Assembly (NCBI GenBank): GCA_002715965.1
Contig: PBAL01000012.1
Span: 48,971 to 112,970 of the forward strand
DNA: 64,000 bases
Direction of reading: 5' to 3'
DNA from: Verrucomicrobiales bacterium
GTDB taxonomy: Bacteria > Verrucomicrobiota > Verrucomicrobiia > Limisphaerales > JAYPXF01
Position 1 is the stretch's first letter. Each line of letters starts with the position of its first letter. Positions 9,808 through 18,789 of this stretch are shown here, in pieces. The notes beneath the pieces are model-generated. The model was not told the origin of the DNA. It worked only from the letters and a program-made list of their open reading frames with translations, and searched no databases. A program made the translations under genes and the position numbers.

Positions 9808-10168
9808 CAAAGCCCCGCCGAAAAAGTCTCAAACCGCCCCGCCAGATCGTCCTCGCAAAACCGAGGAATCGGCACCTATTGACCTCTCCAACGACCGTTG
9901 TGGGATGCTACTGTATGGAGACCTTCCGTCGCAGAAGTGAACGGGTCGGGAGTCCCGTCCACAACTTTGTGGTCTCTTCGAGAACAGGAGCGCCGGGCAC
10001 TGGCCGGCATGCCCCTACCATTGGCAATGCCCCCCGTGCCGAGCAATGCTCGTCGCTCCACGAAGTTTTCGAACACGCCCCACCAGGGAACCTGCGATAG
10101 TTCAGAACTTTGTGACGAAGTTCATCTGTGATTGATTCCCAATCCGGACGCTCTAGCCTCCGGCGCCA
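9808..10168. other. Intergenic region upstream of the triterpene cyclase gene
   Basis: Apart from the right arm of the inverted repeat (9895-9957) I see no gene here. Several overlapping plus-strand frames exist, but their translations are Arg/Pro-rich with no family resemblance. The promoter of the gene at 10169 must lie here; I could not identify convincing -35/-10 boxes. Confidence 0.35.
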
Positions 10169-12025
10169 GTGAGCCGTTCTCAGAATACGAAACTCGACGC
10201 TACCCGACTGCAGCGCTGCCTGAAGAAGGCGCGCAATGCGCTGCTTGCCGAGCGGAATGCTCAGGGGCATTGGGAGGGGGAGTTGTCGAACAGCGCGCTG
10301 TCGACGGCCACGGCAATCACTGCGCTCGCGATCTGGGAACGTGAGGTGGGCGGGCACCATCCGGAAGGACGGGACCGAAGGATGAAGGCGGTTCGCGCGG
10401 GGCTGAACTGGTTGGCGAAATATCAAAACGAAGACGGTGGCTGGGGAGACACGATCAAAAGTTTCAGCAACATCAGCACCACTGCGTTGGGTTGGGCTGC
10501 CATTGGTGCTGCTCAGGGAGACGACCATCACGAGGATACTGTTTCGATGGCGCGAGAGTGGTTGAGGCACCATGCGGGCGGTTTGTCCAGGCATGCCTTG
10601 GCCCGGTCCATTTCTGAGCGGTATGGGAAGGATCGGACGTTCTCCGTTCCAATCTTGGCCATGTGTGCGCTGGCCGGGCGATTTGGGGAAGGGCGAGAGG
10701 CATGGGGGGATGTGATCCCCCTCCCCTTTGAACTGGCTGCATTCCCGCAGGAGATGTTCGCGGCTTTGAAGCTTCCGGTGGTGAGCTACGCCCTTCCGGC
10801 GCTGATTGCGATCGGACAAGCGCGACACCATCTGGCGCCTTCGATGAATCCGTTCACCCGTTTGATTCGTACTTTGACGCGGAACAGAACGCTGAAGGTT
10901 CTGCAGAATATCCAACCAGAGAGCGGTGGATTTCTTGAAGCGACTCCATTGACCAGCTTCGTGACCATGAGCCTGGCGGGCGCGGGCAATGCGGAACATC
11001 CGGTGGCGCTTAAGGGGATCGAGTTCCTGGTGGAATCCATGCGGAGTGACGGCAGTTGGCCGATCGATACCAACCTTGCCACATGGGGAACGACCTTGTC
11101 CGTCAACGCTTTGGCCGATTCGACTCCACTCATCGGTGATGAAGCGAGGGCCGTGAGCGATTGGCTCCTGGGGCAACATTATCAGGAGGTGCATCCCTAC
11201 ACGAATGCCGCACCGGGTGGTTGGGCCTGGACGGACCTGAGCGGTGGCGTGCCCGATGCGGACGACACACCCGGTGCGTTGTTGGCGCTCAAGAACCTGA
11301 AGGTGGAAGATCGCAAAGTGACAATGGCTGCTGCGATGGGGGTGAAGTGGTTGCTTGATCTTCAAAATTCGGACGGAGGGATTCCGACCTTTTGTCGCGG
11401 ATGGACGAATCTGCCTTTCGACCGGAGCAGTCCTGATCTCACTGCGCACACCTTGCGTGCATGGAAGGCTTGGGAAAGTGAACTGCCTGCTGATTCGCGG
11501 CAGCGAGTTGCCGAGGGTATTGACGACGCATTGACCTATCTTCGCGGAACGCAGCGAGAAGACGGCTCGTGGTTGCCGTTGTGGTTCGGGAACCAACATT
11601 GCATCGACGACGAGAACGCGACCTATGGGACGGCTCGGGTATTGGCTGCATTGAACGAGTTCGAATCGAGATTGGATATTCGCTCCACACGAGAGCGTGC
11701 GATTGAGTGGATGATGAACGCACAGAAACAGGACGGCAGCTGGAGTGGTGGCGGTGAGCAACCGTCATCGGTTGAAGAAACTGCACTGGCTGTTGAAGCG
11801 CTGGCTGGTGCCCAGAGCTCGTGTGCGGATCTGCGAGCGGTCGTCGGGAAGGGTGCCAACTGGTTGATGGATCGGGTTGAGGATGGAAGCTGGAGGGATG
11901 CTTCCCCGATCGGGTTTTACTTCGCGAAGCTGTGGTACTACGAAAAGTTGTATCCGCTGATATTTACAGTGGGGGCATTGGGGAATGTATCCGACGGATC
12001 GGTCCGATCGGACCCGACCGATTAA
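10169..12025 (+). CDS. Squalene-hopene-cyclase-like triterpene cyclase
   Basis: This 618-residue protein has the fold signatures of prenyltransferase/squalene cyclases. At least five QW-type repeats are visible (NEDGGWGD, RSDGSWPID, NSDGGIPTF, REDGSWLPLWFGNQ, KQDGSWSGGG). The acid motif that protonates squalene is present as DADDTP (about residues 363-368), where the canonical form is DxDDTA. It starts at a GTG. The product would be a hopanoid-like membrane triterpene, but no hpn genes or squalene synthase lie near, so it could be a diverged cyclase with another substrate. The last dozen codons run into two perfect palindromes, so the natural C-terminus may have been changed. Confidence 0.7.
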   Translation: MSRSQNTKLDATRLQRCLKKARNALLAERNAQGHWEGELSNSALSTATAITALAIWEREVGGHHPEGRDRRMKAVRAGLNWLAKYQNEDGGWGDTIKSFSNISTTALGWAAIGAAQGDDHHEDTVSMAREWLRHHAGGLSRHALARSISERYGKDRTFSVPILAMCALAGRFGEGREAWGDVIPLPFELAAFPQEMFAALKLPVVSYALPALIAIGQARHHLAPSMNPFTRLIRTLTRNRTLKVLQNIQPESGGFLEATPLTSFVTMSLAGAGNAEHPVALKGIEFLVESMRSDGSWPIDTNLATWGTTLSVNALADSTPLIGDEARAVSDWLLGQHYQEVHPYTNAAPGGWAWTDLSGGVPDADDTPGALLALKNLKVEDRKVTMAAAMGVKWLLDLQNSDGGIPTFCRGWTNLPFDRSSPDLTAHTLRAWKAWESELPADSRQRVAEGIDDALTYLRGTQREDGSWLPLWFGNQHCIDDENATYGTARVLAALNEFESRLDIRSTRERAIEWMMNAQKQDGSWSGGGEQPSSVEETALAVEALAGAQSSCADLRAVVGKGANWLMDRVEDGSWRDASPIGFYFAKLWYYEKLYPLIFTVGALGNVSDGSVRSDPTD

Positions 12026-12031
12026 TCGGTC
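12001..12031. repeat. Two adjacent perfect palindromes over the cyclase stop codon
   Basis: GGTCCGATCGGACC (12001-12014) and GACCGATTAATCGGTC (12016-12031) are perfect palindromes one base apart. The TAA stop of the cyclase gene lies inside the second. They may act as a bidirectional terminator, although no T run follows, or they may be a small repeat that invaded the 3' end and supplied the residues SVRSDPTD. Confidence 0.6.
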
Positions 12032-12279
12032 CCTTGGAGACGCGGTTCATGGCGACGGTCAGGCCCGTCGCGCCTTCGACGCGTATCAACGCGGAGGCAA
12101 GCAGTAACAAGAGAATTCCTCTCAGCATGGCTGAATTAAATGACATGCCACGCGGGGCGTAAACAGATTTCGGAGTTCGAAGTTCGAAGTTGGGAGTTGG
12201 GGAGACCTTCGGTCGGTTGGGTGGACTGGGCAGGAGACCTGTCCACAACAAGTCCTGTCTCCCACTCGTCTCCTACCCG

Positions 12280-13641
12280 TCAGAACTTCTTGAGCACTTT
12301 GCGTTCGGTGACGGGGTACCAGCCATCAATGTTCTTCACCATGCGGGCGACGACGTCGGGGTTCTTGCTGGCAAGGTTCTTCTTCTCGTGCGGGTCCTTG
12401 ATGAGATCGAAGAGTTGTGGGCGTTTCTCTTCGCGGGGATGCGTGCTCTTGTAGTGCGCCACTTCGCCATCATAGGTGAGAAGGAGTTTCCATCTGCCTT
12501 CGATGTTCCAGCGATAGAGGAGAGTGTCCTCAGGTTTCTCGATGTTCTTGATGTCGTGGGCAAAGCCTTCACCGAAAATGCGTTTTCGATTGATCTTCGT
12601 ACCTTTCTCGAGGTTCGACCATAGATTCAGTCCTGGGAGTCCCTTCGGCATGCGTGCCCCGGCGGCTGCCACCATGGTTGGAAAGAGATCGATGCTGCTC
12701 ACCAATTCGTCGCGATCGGAGGGTTTCAATTTGCCGGGCCAGTTGAAGAAGATCGGCTGACGAATACCACCTTCATAGGGGGTCTGCTTGGAACGCTTGT
12801 CGTAGCCGTTGCGAGCAGGGTTTTGAATCCAGCCATTGTCGCAAACGTAGACGATGAGCGTATTGTCGCGGATCTTGCGATCTTCCAGGATCTTCACGAG
12901 CTCGCCGCAGGTTTCGTCAAACCACTCACACATGGCGTAGTAGCGGGCGACGAAATGATTGTCTTCCTCGGCCTTGTATTTGTTGTAGAGGCGCTTCGGG
13001 GGGTTGTGCGGGGTGTGCGGAAGGAATGGCGCATACCAGAGGAAGAAGGGTTTCTTTTTACCGGCTGCGTGATCAACGAAATCTGCGATGGGTTTCATGC
13101 CTTCACGGCCGATCTTGAGTCCGTCATCACCGTGGCGTCCACCGGGTTGCGGATATCCCCGGGTCATTCCATGGGTGAAGCCGCCATGCTTGAAGTTGCC
13201 TTCCCACCACTTGCCGCTTTGATGGCTGAGATAACCTTGTTCCCCGAGCAATTCAGGCAGAGTGTCAAATTTCTGAATGTAAGAGATCAGCTGGGCGCGC
13301 TGTTTGTTGTAGGCAGGAGAACCGCGCTTGGTAGTGAGGCGTGAAGGATCGTTTCCGGTCACGCCATGCACGTGGGCATACTGACCGGTGGCCAGCGTCA
13401 TCAAGGAGGGCCGGCACAGTGCGGTGGGAACGTATCCACGCCTGAACAAGACGCTTTCGCCCGCCAGCTTGTCGAGGTGGGGCGTTTTGATTTTTTTGTG
13501 CCCCATAAAACCATAGTCCGTCCACGCCTGGTCGTCCGATATGATGAGAACGATATTCGGCTTGGACTTGTGATGATCGGCGTTTGCGGTGCATGAGATC
13601 AGCAATGCCGCGGTGAGGAGGAATGATAGAATTCGCTTCAT
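12280..13641 (-). CDS. Secreted sulfatase (arylsulfatase A-like)
   Basis: This is a 453-residue sulfatase. The ATG at 13641 gives a signal sequence with a possible lipobox (LLISC, Cys17); an ATG eight codons upstream (13665) is less likely. Metal and active-site motifs are PNIVLIISDDQAWTDYG, the formylglycine site VPTALCRPSLMTLATG (Cys76), and YVCDNGWIQN. The motif is CRPSL rather than CxPSR, so Leu replaces the usual Arg. This is seen in one S1 subfamily but is worth noting because that Arg normally contacts the formylglycine. The protein is periplasmic or lipid-anchored. It is transcribed toward the cyclase gene and has no operon partner. Confidence 0.9.
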   Translation of the reverse strand: MKRILSFLLTAALLISCTANADHHKSKPNIVLIISDDQAWTDYGFMGHKKIKTPHLDKLAGESVLFRRGYVPTALCRPSLMTLATGQYAHVHGVTGNDPSRLTTKRGSPAYNKQRAQLISYIQKFDTLPELLGEQGYLSHQSGKWWEGNFKHGGFTHGMTRGYPQPGGRHGDDGLKIGREGMKPIADFVDHAAGKKKPFFLWYAPFLPHTPHNPPKRLYNKYKAEEDNHFVARYYAMCEWFDETCGELVKILEDRKIRDNTLIVYVCDNGWIQNPARNGYDKRSKQTPYEGGIRQPIFFNWPGKLKPSDRDELVSSIDLFPTMVAAAGARMPKGLPGLNLWSNLEKGTKINRKRIFGEGFAHDIKNIEKPEDTLLYRWNIEGRWKLLLTYDGEVAHYKSTHPREEKRPQLFDLIKDPHEKKNLASKNPDVVARMVKNIDGWYPVTERKVLKKF

Positions 13642-13873
13642 GTCGAGTGCGGATTTGTATGTCAAAGACGTTCGAACAAGTCAAAGAGTTCGATCTGGGC
13701 ATTGCGGAGAAGGTTTCGTTCAGCGCAACCTGCAGGCAGGGGTTGCATTTTCTCACATCTGCTGAATAACGACCGTCTGCGGTTCGCCAAACCAACGTTG
13801 CAGACCACACTTCGACGCTTTGGCATTCCGATCCCGCATGGCTTGAAGCAGAGCAGAGAAAACACGTAATCAA

Positions 13874-15247
13874 ATGAACTCATCCACTCGGCGGCATTTC
13901 CTCAAATCGGCCAGCGCGTTCGCCATCGGCATTGCCGGCCTCGAGTCCTTCGCTCATCGCGCGCACGCCAGATCTATTCCAGGCTATGGTCCCTTGAAAA
14001 AGGACGTCGCCAAGATCCTGGACCTTCCCGCGGGATTCGGATACCGGCTCGTTTCAACCGTCGGCGAACGGATGGCTGACGGTTTGACCCTGCCCGGAGC
14101 GCCGGATGGCATGGCGGCTTTCGAAGGTCCGGATGGGAAGACGATCGTCGTTCGAAATCACGAACTCACCGTGGGTGCGAAGAATGGTGCTTTCGGCAAG
14201 GACAATGTCGACCTGAAGAAGATTGATGCGGCCAAGCTCTACGATGCGGGTGCAAAAGGTGTCCCGATGTTCGGTGGCACCACGACCTTTGTCTACGACA
14301 CCCGGTCACAGAGGATGGAGCGACAGTTTCTGAGCCTGGCGGGCACGATTCGAAATTGTGCCGGCGGTCCCACACCGTGGAACAGCTGGATCACCTGTGA
14401 GGAGGGAGTGAACACGGCGGGCGGAGATTTCGCCAAGAGCCATGGTTTCAACTTTGACGTTCCTGCTACTGCTGATCCGAAACTCGCCGAACCGATTCCC
14501 CTGGTGGACATGGGGCGCTTCAACCATGAAGCCGTTGCCGTCGATCCCAAGTCGGGAATCGTGTACCAAACCGAGGATCGTTCCGATGGTCTGATTTACC
14601 GCTTCATTCCCAAGGTGCCCGGACAACTGGCCAGGGGAGGACGCCTCCAGGCACTCGGCATCGCCCGCCGGCATTCCTTTGATACCCGCAACTGGATTGA
14701 GCGCTCGATGCGCCCGACAGAAGCCCGCGACGTGCAGTGGATCGACCTGAAGGACGTGGCAACCGATTCGGATCTGCTTCGCTTTCGGGGTTTCAATGAC
14801 GGGGCTGCCCGCTTTGCCCGCGGAGAAGGGATGTGGTACAGCGAGGGCAGCATTTACTTCGCCTGCACCAATGGCGGACGCACCCGCAATGGCCAGATCT
14901 TCCGTTACCAAATCAGCCCGGACGAGGGAACTCCGGGTGAATCCAAGAATCGCGGCAAACTCGAGCTGTTCATCGAACCCAATGATCCTTCCCTCGTCGA
15001 CATGTGCGACAACATCACGGTTGCGCCTTGGGGTGATCTGATCATTTGTGAAGATGGTTCGGGCGAACAAAACCTGTCCGGCGTGACGCCTGAAGGCGGC
15101 ATCTATCGTCTGGGTCACAATGCCGGAAACAATTCCGAGTTCGCGGGCGCCTGTTTTTCACCGGATGGCACGACCTTGTTCGTCAACATCCAGAAAACCG
15201 GACAGACCCTCGCCATCACCGGTGATTGGAAATCGCGGCGCGGTTGA
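13874..15247 (+). CDS. Tat-exported PhoX-like (DUF839) protein
   Basis: This is a 457-residue protein with a twin-arginine signal (TRRHFLKSASAFA) and an AHA cleavage site near residue 33. The body matches the DUF839/PhoX propeller family: GFGYRLVSTVGERMADGL, IVVRNHELTVGAKNGAFG, a GGTTTFVYD segment, GPTPWNSWITCEEGV, and the terminal TLFVNIQKTGQTLAITGDWK. PhoX proteins are Ca/Fe alkaline phosphatases, but many DUF839 members lack proven activity. The acidic residues in NHE and CEEG are compatible with metal binding. It stands alone, divergent from the sulfatase at 13641. Confidence 0.85.
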   Translation: MNSSTRRHFLKSASAFAIGIAGLESFAHRAHARSIPGYGPLKKDVAKILDLPAGFGYRLVSTVGERMADGLTLPGAPDGMAAFEGPDGKTIVVRNHELTVGAKNGAFGKDNVDLKKIDAAKLYDAGAKGVPMFGGTTTFVYDTRSQRMERQFLSLAGTIRNCAGGPTPWNSWITCEEGVNTAGGDFAKSHGFNFDVPATADPKLAEPIPLVDMGRFNHEAVAVDPKSGIVYQTEDRSDGLIYRFIPKVPGQLARGGRLQALGIARRHSFDTRNWIERSMRPTEARDVQWIDLKDVATDSDLLRFRGFNDGAARFARGEGMWYSEGSIYFACTNGGRTRNGQIFRYQISPDEGTPGESKNRGKLELFIEPNDPSLVDMCDNITVAPWGDLIICEDGSGEQNLSGVTPEGGIYRLGHNAGNNSEFAGACFSPDGTTLFVNIQKTGQTLAITGDWKSRRG

Positions 15248-15311
15248 CCAGTCCACGATTGCGTTGCATTGCCACCAGACATAAGTTGCTTCCGCGACAA
15301 CGCTTGACGCG

Positions 15312-15953
15312 TTGCTCGAACCAATCCGCCATTCGCCCCGGCTGGTGGAAGCGTTGGACTCGTTGCTCGAGCAGGTCGAGCGCGAGCGCAAGTTACGGCA
15401 GAAGTTCTACGATGAGATGACGCCGGAACAGAAAACGGAGTTCATCGATGGCGAAGTCATCATGCATTCGCCGGCCAAGAACAGGCATCTGGACACGACC
15501 GCAAGGCTGTTCACACTCATCAATACCCATGCGAACGTGCACCAAATTGGAACTGCCAAGACTGAGAAGTGTCTTTGCTCCTTCCCGCGCAATGACTACG
15601 AGCCCGACATAGTATTCTTCGGAAACGAAAAGGCCAAAGTTCTGGTCCCCGATACTCTACGGTTCCCTGTTCCTGATTTGATCACTGAAGTGCTTTCCGA
15701 TCCCACCGAGGAACGTGACCGTGGCGTGAAGTTTGAGGACTACGCCACGCATGGTGTCAGCGAGTATTGGATCGTGGCCGCCGACGAGCAGACCGTGGAA
15801 CAGCATCGCCTCGATGGGGAGCAGTAGGAACTTGTGCAAAAGACTTCGTCGGGCGAAATCTCCAGCCATTGCCTCAAGGGATTCACCATCCCGGTGAAGG
15901 CCTTCTTCCACAATGCGGAGAACCTCGCGGTCCTTCGCACGCTGTTAGCGTGA
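15312..15953 (+). pseudogene. Uma2-family (DUF820) nuclease-fold gene broken by an in-frame TAG
   Basis: The frame gives 171 residues of a Uma2/DUF820 protein, a PD-(D/E)XK-like fold: FIDGEVIMHSPAKNRH, YEPDIVFFGNE, and PDLITEVLSDPTEERDRGVK with the ExxS..T..RDR..K signature. The frame hits TAG at 15825-15827, right after RLDGEQ. In the same frame it continues for 41 sense codons (ELVQKTSSGEISSHCLKGFT and IPVKAFFH) to TGA at 15951. Family members normally run 'GxxYxLxxx...G' here, so TAG most likely replaced a Tyr codon. The truncated form might still fold. A sequencing error is the alternative. Confidence 0.75.
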
Positions 15954-16020
15954 GCGACCAGCAAAGCCGTTTGGGTGAAGGCAGTATTGCGAACTCGCCC
16001 GATCACTGGAATATACCCGC

Positions 16021-17073
16021 ATGTCACTCTCCCGCAGAGACCTCATCAAGACAGCCGCTGCTTCAACGGCGATTGCAACATCGACAAAACTGACCGCAAC
16101 CGAGACGGCTCCTCCCAAGTTTGCGGTCGAAGACCAGACACCCTTCCGACGCCAGACTCGCCGTTTGAAAATCACCAACCACGGTCGTTACGTCACTTCG
16201 TTCATCTTCTCGGTCGACTACCCGACGCACTTTCGACTGAAGCCGGAGTTTTATCCGGTGCTTACACCAAAGGGCTTTCCAGTCACCGATTCGCACCAAT
16301 ACTGTTTCATCCATCACCAATCGATCATGTGCGGTCATGGCCGGGTGCGAGCGGAGGACGGACGTGTTTTCGACTTTTATCGGAAACTCAATTTCCGGGA
16401 AGAAGACCGTTCCGACAAATGGCACACCAAGGAACGCAATCTCTATCATCTCGGTCCCTCGGGCATCCAGGAGATCACCGACGCCAAATGGCAGGCGGGT
16501 GAAAACGTCACCATCGATCTGCAGCTGGACTGGCGCACCCGCGAACAAAACACCGCGAAAGGCGAGGTCATCCTCAAGGAACATCGCCGTTACGAAATCT
16601 CCCAGACCGATCAACTCACCATTATCGATCACTTCAGCAGCCTGGTTCCAGCCAAGGGCACTGCCGTCCTTGAAGCCGACCGTCATTCATTCTGCGGCGT
16701 GCGCGTGAACGACCTGATTGATCCGGACGATGGTGGTACGATTCGAGACTCCGAGGGTCGAATCAATCCCAGTGGCAACTATTGGGACGCGACCGGCGAA
16801 CGCAAGGCGCCCAGATGGCTCGATTGCGCAGGAAAGGTCGGGGACGCCACAGTCGGCATCGCTTTGATGGGCCACCCGGGGAATGTGCGGAACCAGTACT
16901 ACCTGCAAGACTGGGGTCTGATGGAAGTGTCCCCCGTTCTCGGCGAGGACGCGGAATTCTCATCCGAATCACCGTTCCAATGTGCGGCGCGCTATGTCGC
17001 GCACGATGGTGAACTTGCCGCGGCATCGTTGAATGGTCTGCACGCAGACTTTGGCGAGCGGAAGCAGCTATGA
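16021..17073 (+). CDS. DUF6807 (PmoA-type) protein with Tat signal
   Basis: This is a 350-residue protein of the family annotated as 'methane oxygenase PmoA' or DUF6807, which is common in Verrucomicrobia and Planctomycetes and unrelated to real methane monooxygenase function. The N-terminus has a twin-arginine motif (LSRRDLIKTAAAS). Diagnostic parts are FYPVLTPKGFPVTDSHQY, the histidine-rich CFIHHQSIMCGHGRV, and GNYWDATGERKAPRWLDCAG. The sugar-mutarotase-like beta fold and its neighbours (MocA, sulfatase, TIM-barrel isomerase) suggest a role in carbohydrate handling. It starts 67 bp after the broken Uma2 gene. Confidence 0.8.
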   Translation: MSLSRRDLIKTAAASTAIATSTKLTATETAPPKFAVEDQTPFRRQTRRLKITNHGRYVTSFIFSVDYPTHFRLKPEFYPVLTPKGFPVTDSHQYCFIHHQSIMCGHGRVRAEDGRVFDFYRKLNFREEDRSDKWHTKERNLYHLGPSGIQEITDAKWQAGENVTIDLQLDWRTREQNTAKGEVILKEHRRYEISQTDQLTIIDHFSSLVPAKGTAVLEADRHSFCGVRVNDLIDPDDGGTIRDSEGRINPSGNYWDATGERKAPRWLDCAGKVGDATVGIALMGHPGNVRNQYYLQDWGLMEVSPVLGEDAEFSSESPFQCAARYVAHDGELAAASLNGLHADFGERKQL

Positions 17074-17078
17074 ACTCT

Positions 17079-17306
17079 TCAACTTTTCGGCTCTGACAAG
17101 GTGCAAATCCGCAAACCATGCCAGACGCTGAAAGAGATCCTTTCCACCCAGTTCGCGTCGTGCGCATGCGCCCGAAGGTAGACGCCGGGCTTTTTACCGC
17201 TGAGCGGCGCGCCGGACCGAACTTCGACCACCGTCATTTTTTCCCACGCACCATCCGGCCCTTCAACCTGCAGTAACTGGCCCGGCTTGAACGGACAGCT
17301 GAACAC
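17079..17306 (-). CDS. Small hypothetical protein
   Basis: This is a 75-residue frame starting at GTG, transcribed toward the DUF6807 gene with a 5-bp gap between stops. The composition is protein-like (FKPGQLLQVEGPDGAWEKMT, then VVEVRSGAPLSGKKPGVYLR), suggesting a small beta-barrel such as SH3/KOW. I do not recognise a family. There is an in-frame TGA five codons upstream and no clear ribosome-binding site, so it may be a short real gene or the preserved tail of a lost one. Confidence 0.35.
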   Translation of the reverse strand: MFSCPFKPGQLLQVEGPDGAWEKMTVVEVRSGAPLSGKKPGVYLRAHAHDANWVERISFSVWHGLRICTLSEPKS

Positions 17307-17813
17307 CAGCCAGGGTCTTCAGAAAGTTTTTGATATCCCTGCGCAGGCAACCAAGTACGACCGCGCTGGACGCGGTGATGACATGCCATGCCTTTAATTC
17401 GAATCCTTCCATAACGCCTCATTGGTTCTATGGTTGCGGAGATGTTGTTTTGATTATTGATGAAGGGCGCCGTCTCTTTCCTTTCCGCTCGAGACAGCAA
17501 CTTCTTTCGTATCGGGATTAGCACGGCATAAACCTGCTGACCAGAAGTGAAGCCCGACAGCGGAGGGATTGAGAATCTCTATTCTGAATTCCCATCCGGA
17601 TTGACTGTGTTCACTCCAAGAGGACAATGCGCCCAGCCCCCGTGGTGGCAACAATTGCCGAGGACTCACCCGTCGTCGAGACGGACAAGTCTTTAACCCG
17701 CTCGCTTGCGCCACCCATTTAGAATCACACCCAACGTAGAGACGATTACCAAATCTCCATTGCCTGTGATTCGTTGAAATGGAACTATCCGCGCCTACGT
17801 CCATTTTTCACCT
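17307..17813. other. Intergenic region, no gene seen
   Basis: About 500 bp precede the TIM-barrel gene. The open frames on both strands have no recognisable domain, and I find no hairpin longer than 7 bp and no match to the 21-bp repeat family seen elsewhere. The base composition is more A/T-rich than the flanking genes, as expected for non-coding DNA. Confidence 0.4.
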
Positions 17814-18767
17814 ATGAGTTCCCAATTCAATCGTCGTGATCTTTTCAAGACCGGCAGCTTGGCGCTGGGTGCGCTGGCCGCTGGTTCCGCAACTTCGCAG
17901 GCCATACCCGCCGACGCCAAGACCCGCTTCCGCTATTGCCTCAACATGAGCACCATCGGCGGCAACAAGAGGGACGCCGTGGGCATCGTCGAGCAGGTCG
18001 AGATTGCCGCCAAGGCCGGTTACCAGGCAATCGAACCGTGGATGCGTTCCATTCAGAAGTACGTCGACGGGGGCGGTTCGTTGAAGGACCTCGGCAAGCG
18101 GATCGCCGATTACGGTATGACGATTGAAAGCGCCATCGGCTTCGCCAACTGGGTTGTGGACGACGACGCAAAACGCGCCAAGGGCCTGGAAGACATGAAG
18201 CGCGACATGGATCGCCTGGCGCAGATGGGGGCCAAGCGAATTGCGGCTCCACCCGCGGGTGCGTATCGCGGCAAACCGGTTGAACTCGACGCTGCTGCCG
18301 AACGCTATCGCAAGGTGTTGGAGCTGGGCGACGAGTCTGGGGTGGTGCCACAAATTGAGATGTGGGGCGGCAATCCGTCTATCGGAACGGTGGAAAAGGC
18401 CATCTACATCGCCATTCGCGCCGGACATCCCAAGGCCTGTTTCCTGGGCGACGTCTTTCACACCTATCGCGGCAAGTGCGATTTCAATGGTTTGAAGATG
18501 CTTGGGCCGCAGGCATTGCAGGCATTCCATATGAACGATTATCCGGCGGATCCTCCCCAGGATGAGATCCGCGATTCACATCGTGTGTATCCCGGTGACG
18601 GCATCGCGCCGATGAACGACATCCTTCGAGGCTTTGCCAGCGTGGGCGCTTACCCGGCTCTTTCGCTGGAACTCTTCAACCCCGAGTATTGGAAGATGCC
18701 GGCGCTGGAAAACGCCAAGTTGGGATTGAAAAAAATGAAGGCTTCAATTGCGAAGGCCTTCGGTTGA
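17814..18767 (+). CDS. Tat-exported sugar phosphate isomerase/epimerase-like TIM barrel
   Basis: This is a 317-residue protein of the xylose-isomerase-like TIM-barrel superfamily (AP_endonuc_2). A twin-arginine signal (NRRDLFKTGSLALG) precedes residue 32. Metal-site motifs are VEIAAKAGYQAIEPW at the first strand, VVPQIEMWGGNPS (metal Glu), ACFLGDVFHTYRG (Asp/His), AFHMNDYPA, and YPALSLELFNPEYW with the final metal Glu. Family enzymes isomerise or epimerise sugars or inositols using a divalent metal. It lies 22 bp upstream of a sulfatase gene, and the pair is probably one transcript for a sulfated sugar pathway. The substrate is unknown. Confidence 0.85.
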   Translation: MSSQFNRRDLFKTGSLALGALAAGSATSQAIPADAKTRFRYCLNMSTIGGNKRDAVGIVEQVEIAAKAGYQAIEPWMRSIQKYVDGGGSLKDLGKRIADYGMTIESAIGFANWVVDDDAKRAKGLEDMKRDMDRLAQMGAKRIAAPPAGAYRGKPVELDAAAERYRKVLELGDESGVVPQIEMWGGNPSIGTVEKAIYIAIRAGHPKACFLGDVFHTYRGKCDFNGLKMLGPQALQAFHMNDYPADPPQDEIRDSHRVYPGDGIAPMNDILRGFASVGAYPALSLELFNPEYWKMPALENAKLGLKKMKASIAKAFG

Positions 18768-18789
18768 GCGTCAACAAACGCGTATCATC

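Larger units (their letters stand above)
9518..9957. repeat. Imperfect inverted repeat pair flanking an IS4-like remnant
   Basis: The reverse complement of about 9518-9599 resembles 9895-9957: both read TGTGGGATGCT, then GGAGrCCTTCnGTCGC, then AGTGAA and CGGTCGGGAG, with one gap of roughly 15 bases. The two arms are about 300 bp apart and enclose the transposase fragment at 9650-9795. They may be decayed ends of a mobile unit, or two inverted copies of a dispersed repeat. I aligned them by eye. Confidence 0.5.

Noticed and set aside
9908..11761. A 617-codon minus-strand open frame opposite the triterpene cyclase
   Set aside because: It is antisense to clear QW repeats and the acid motif; the translation is Arg/Pro-rich without family resemblance.
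16021..17073. Particulate methane monooxygenase subunit (from the 'PmoA' family name)
   Set aside because: The protein is soluble, Tat-exported and of the DUF6807 fold. It has none of the membrane helices of true PmoA.
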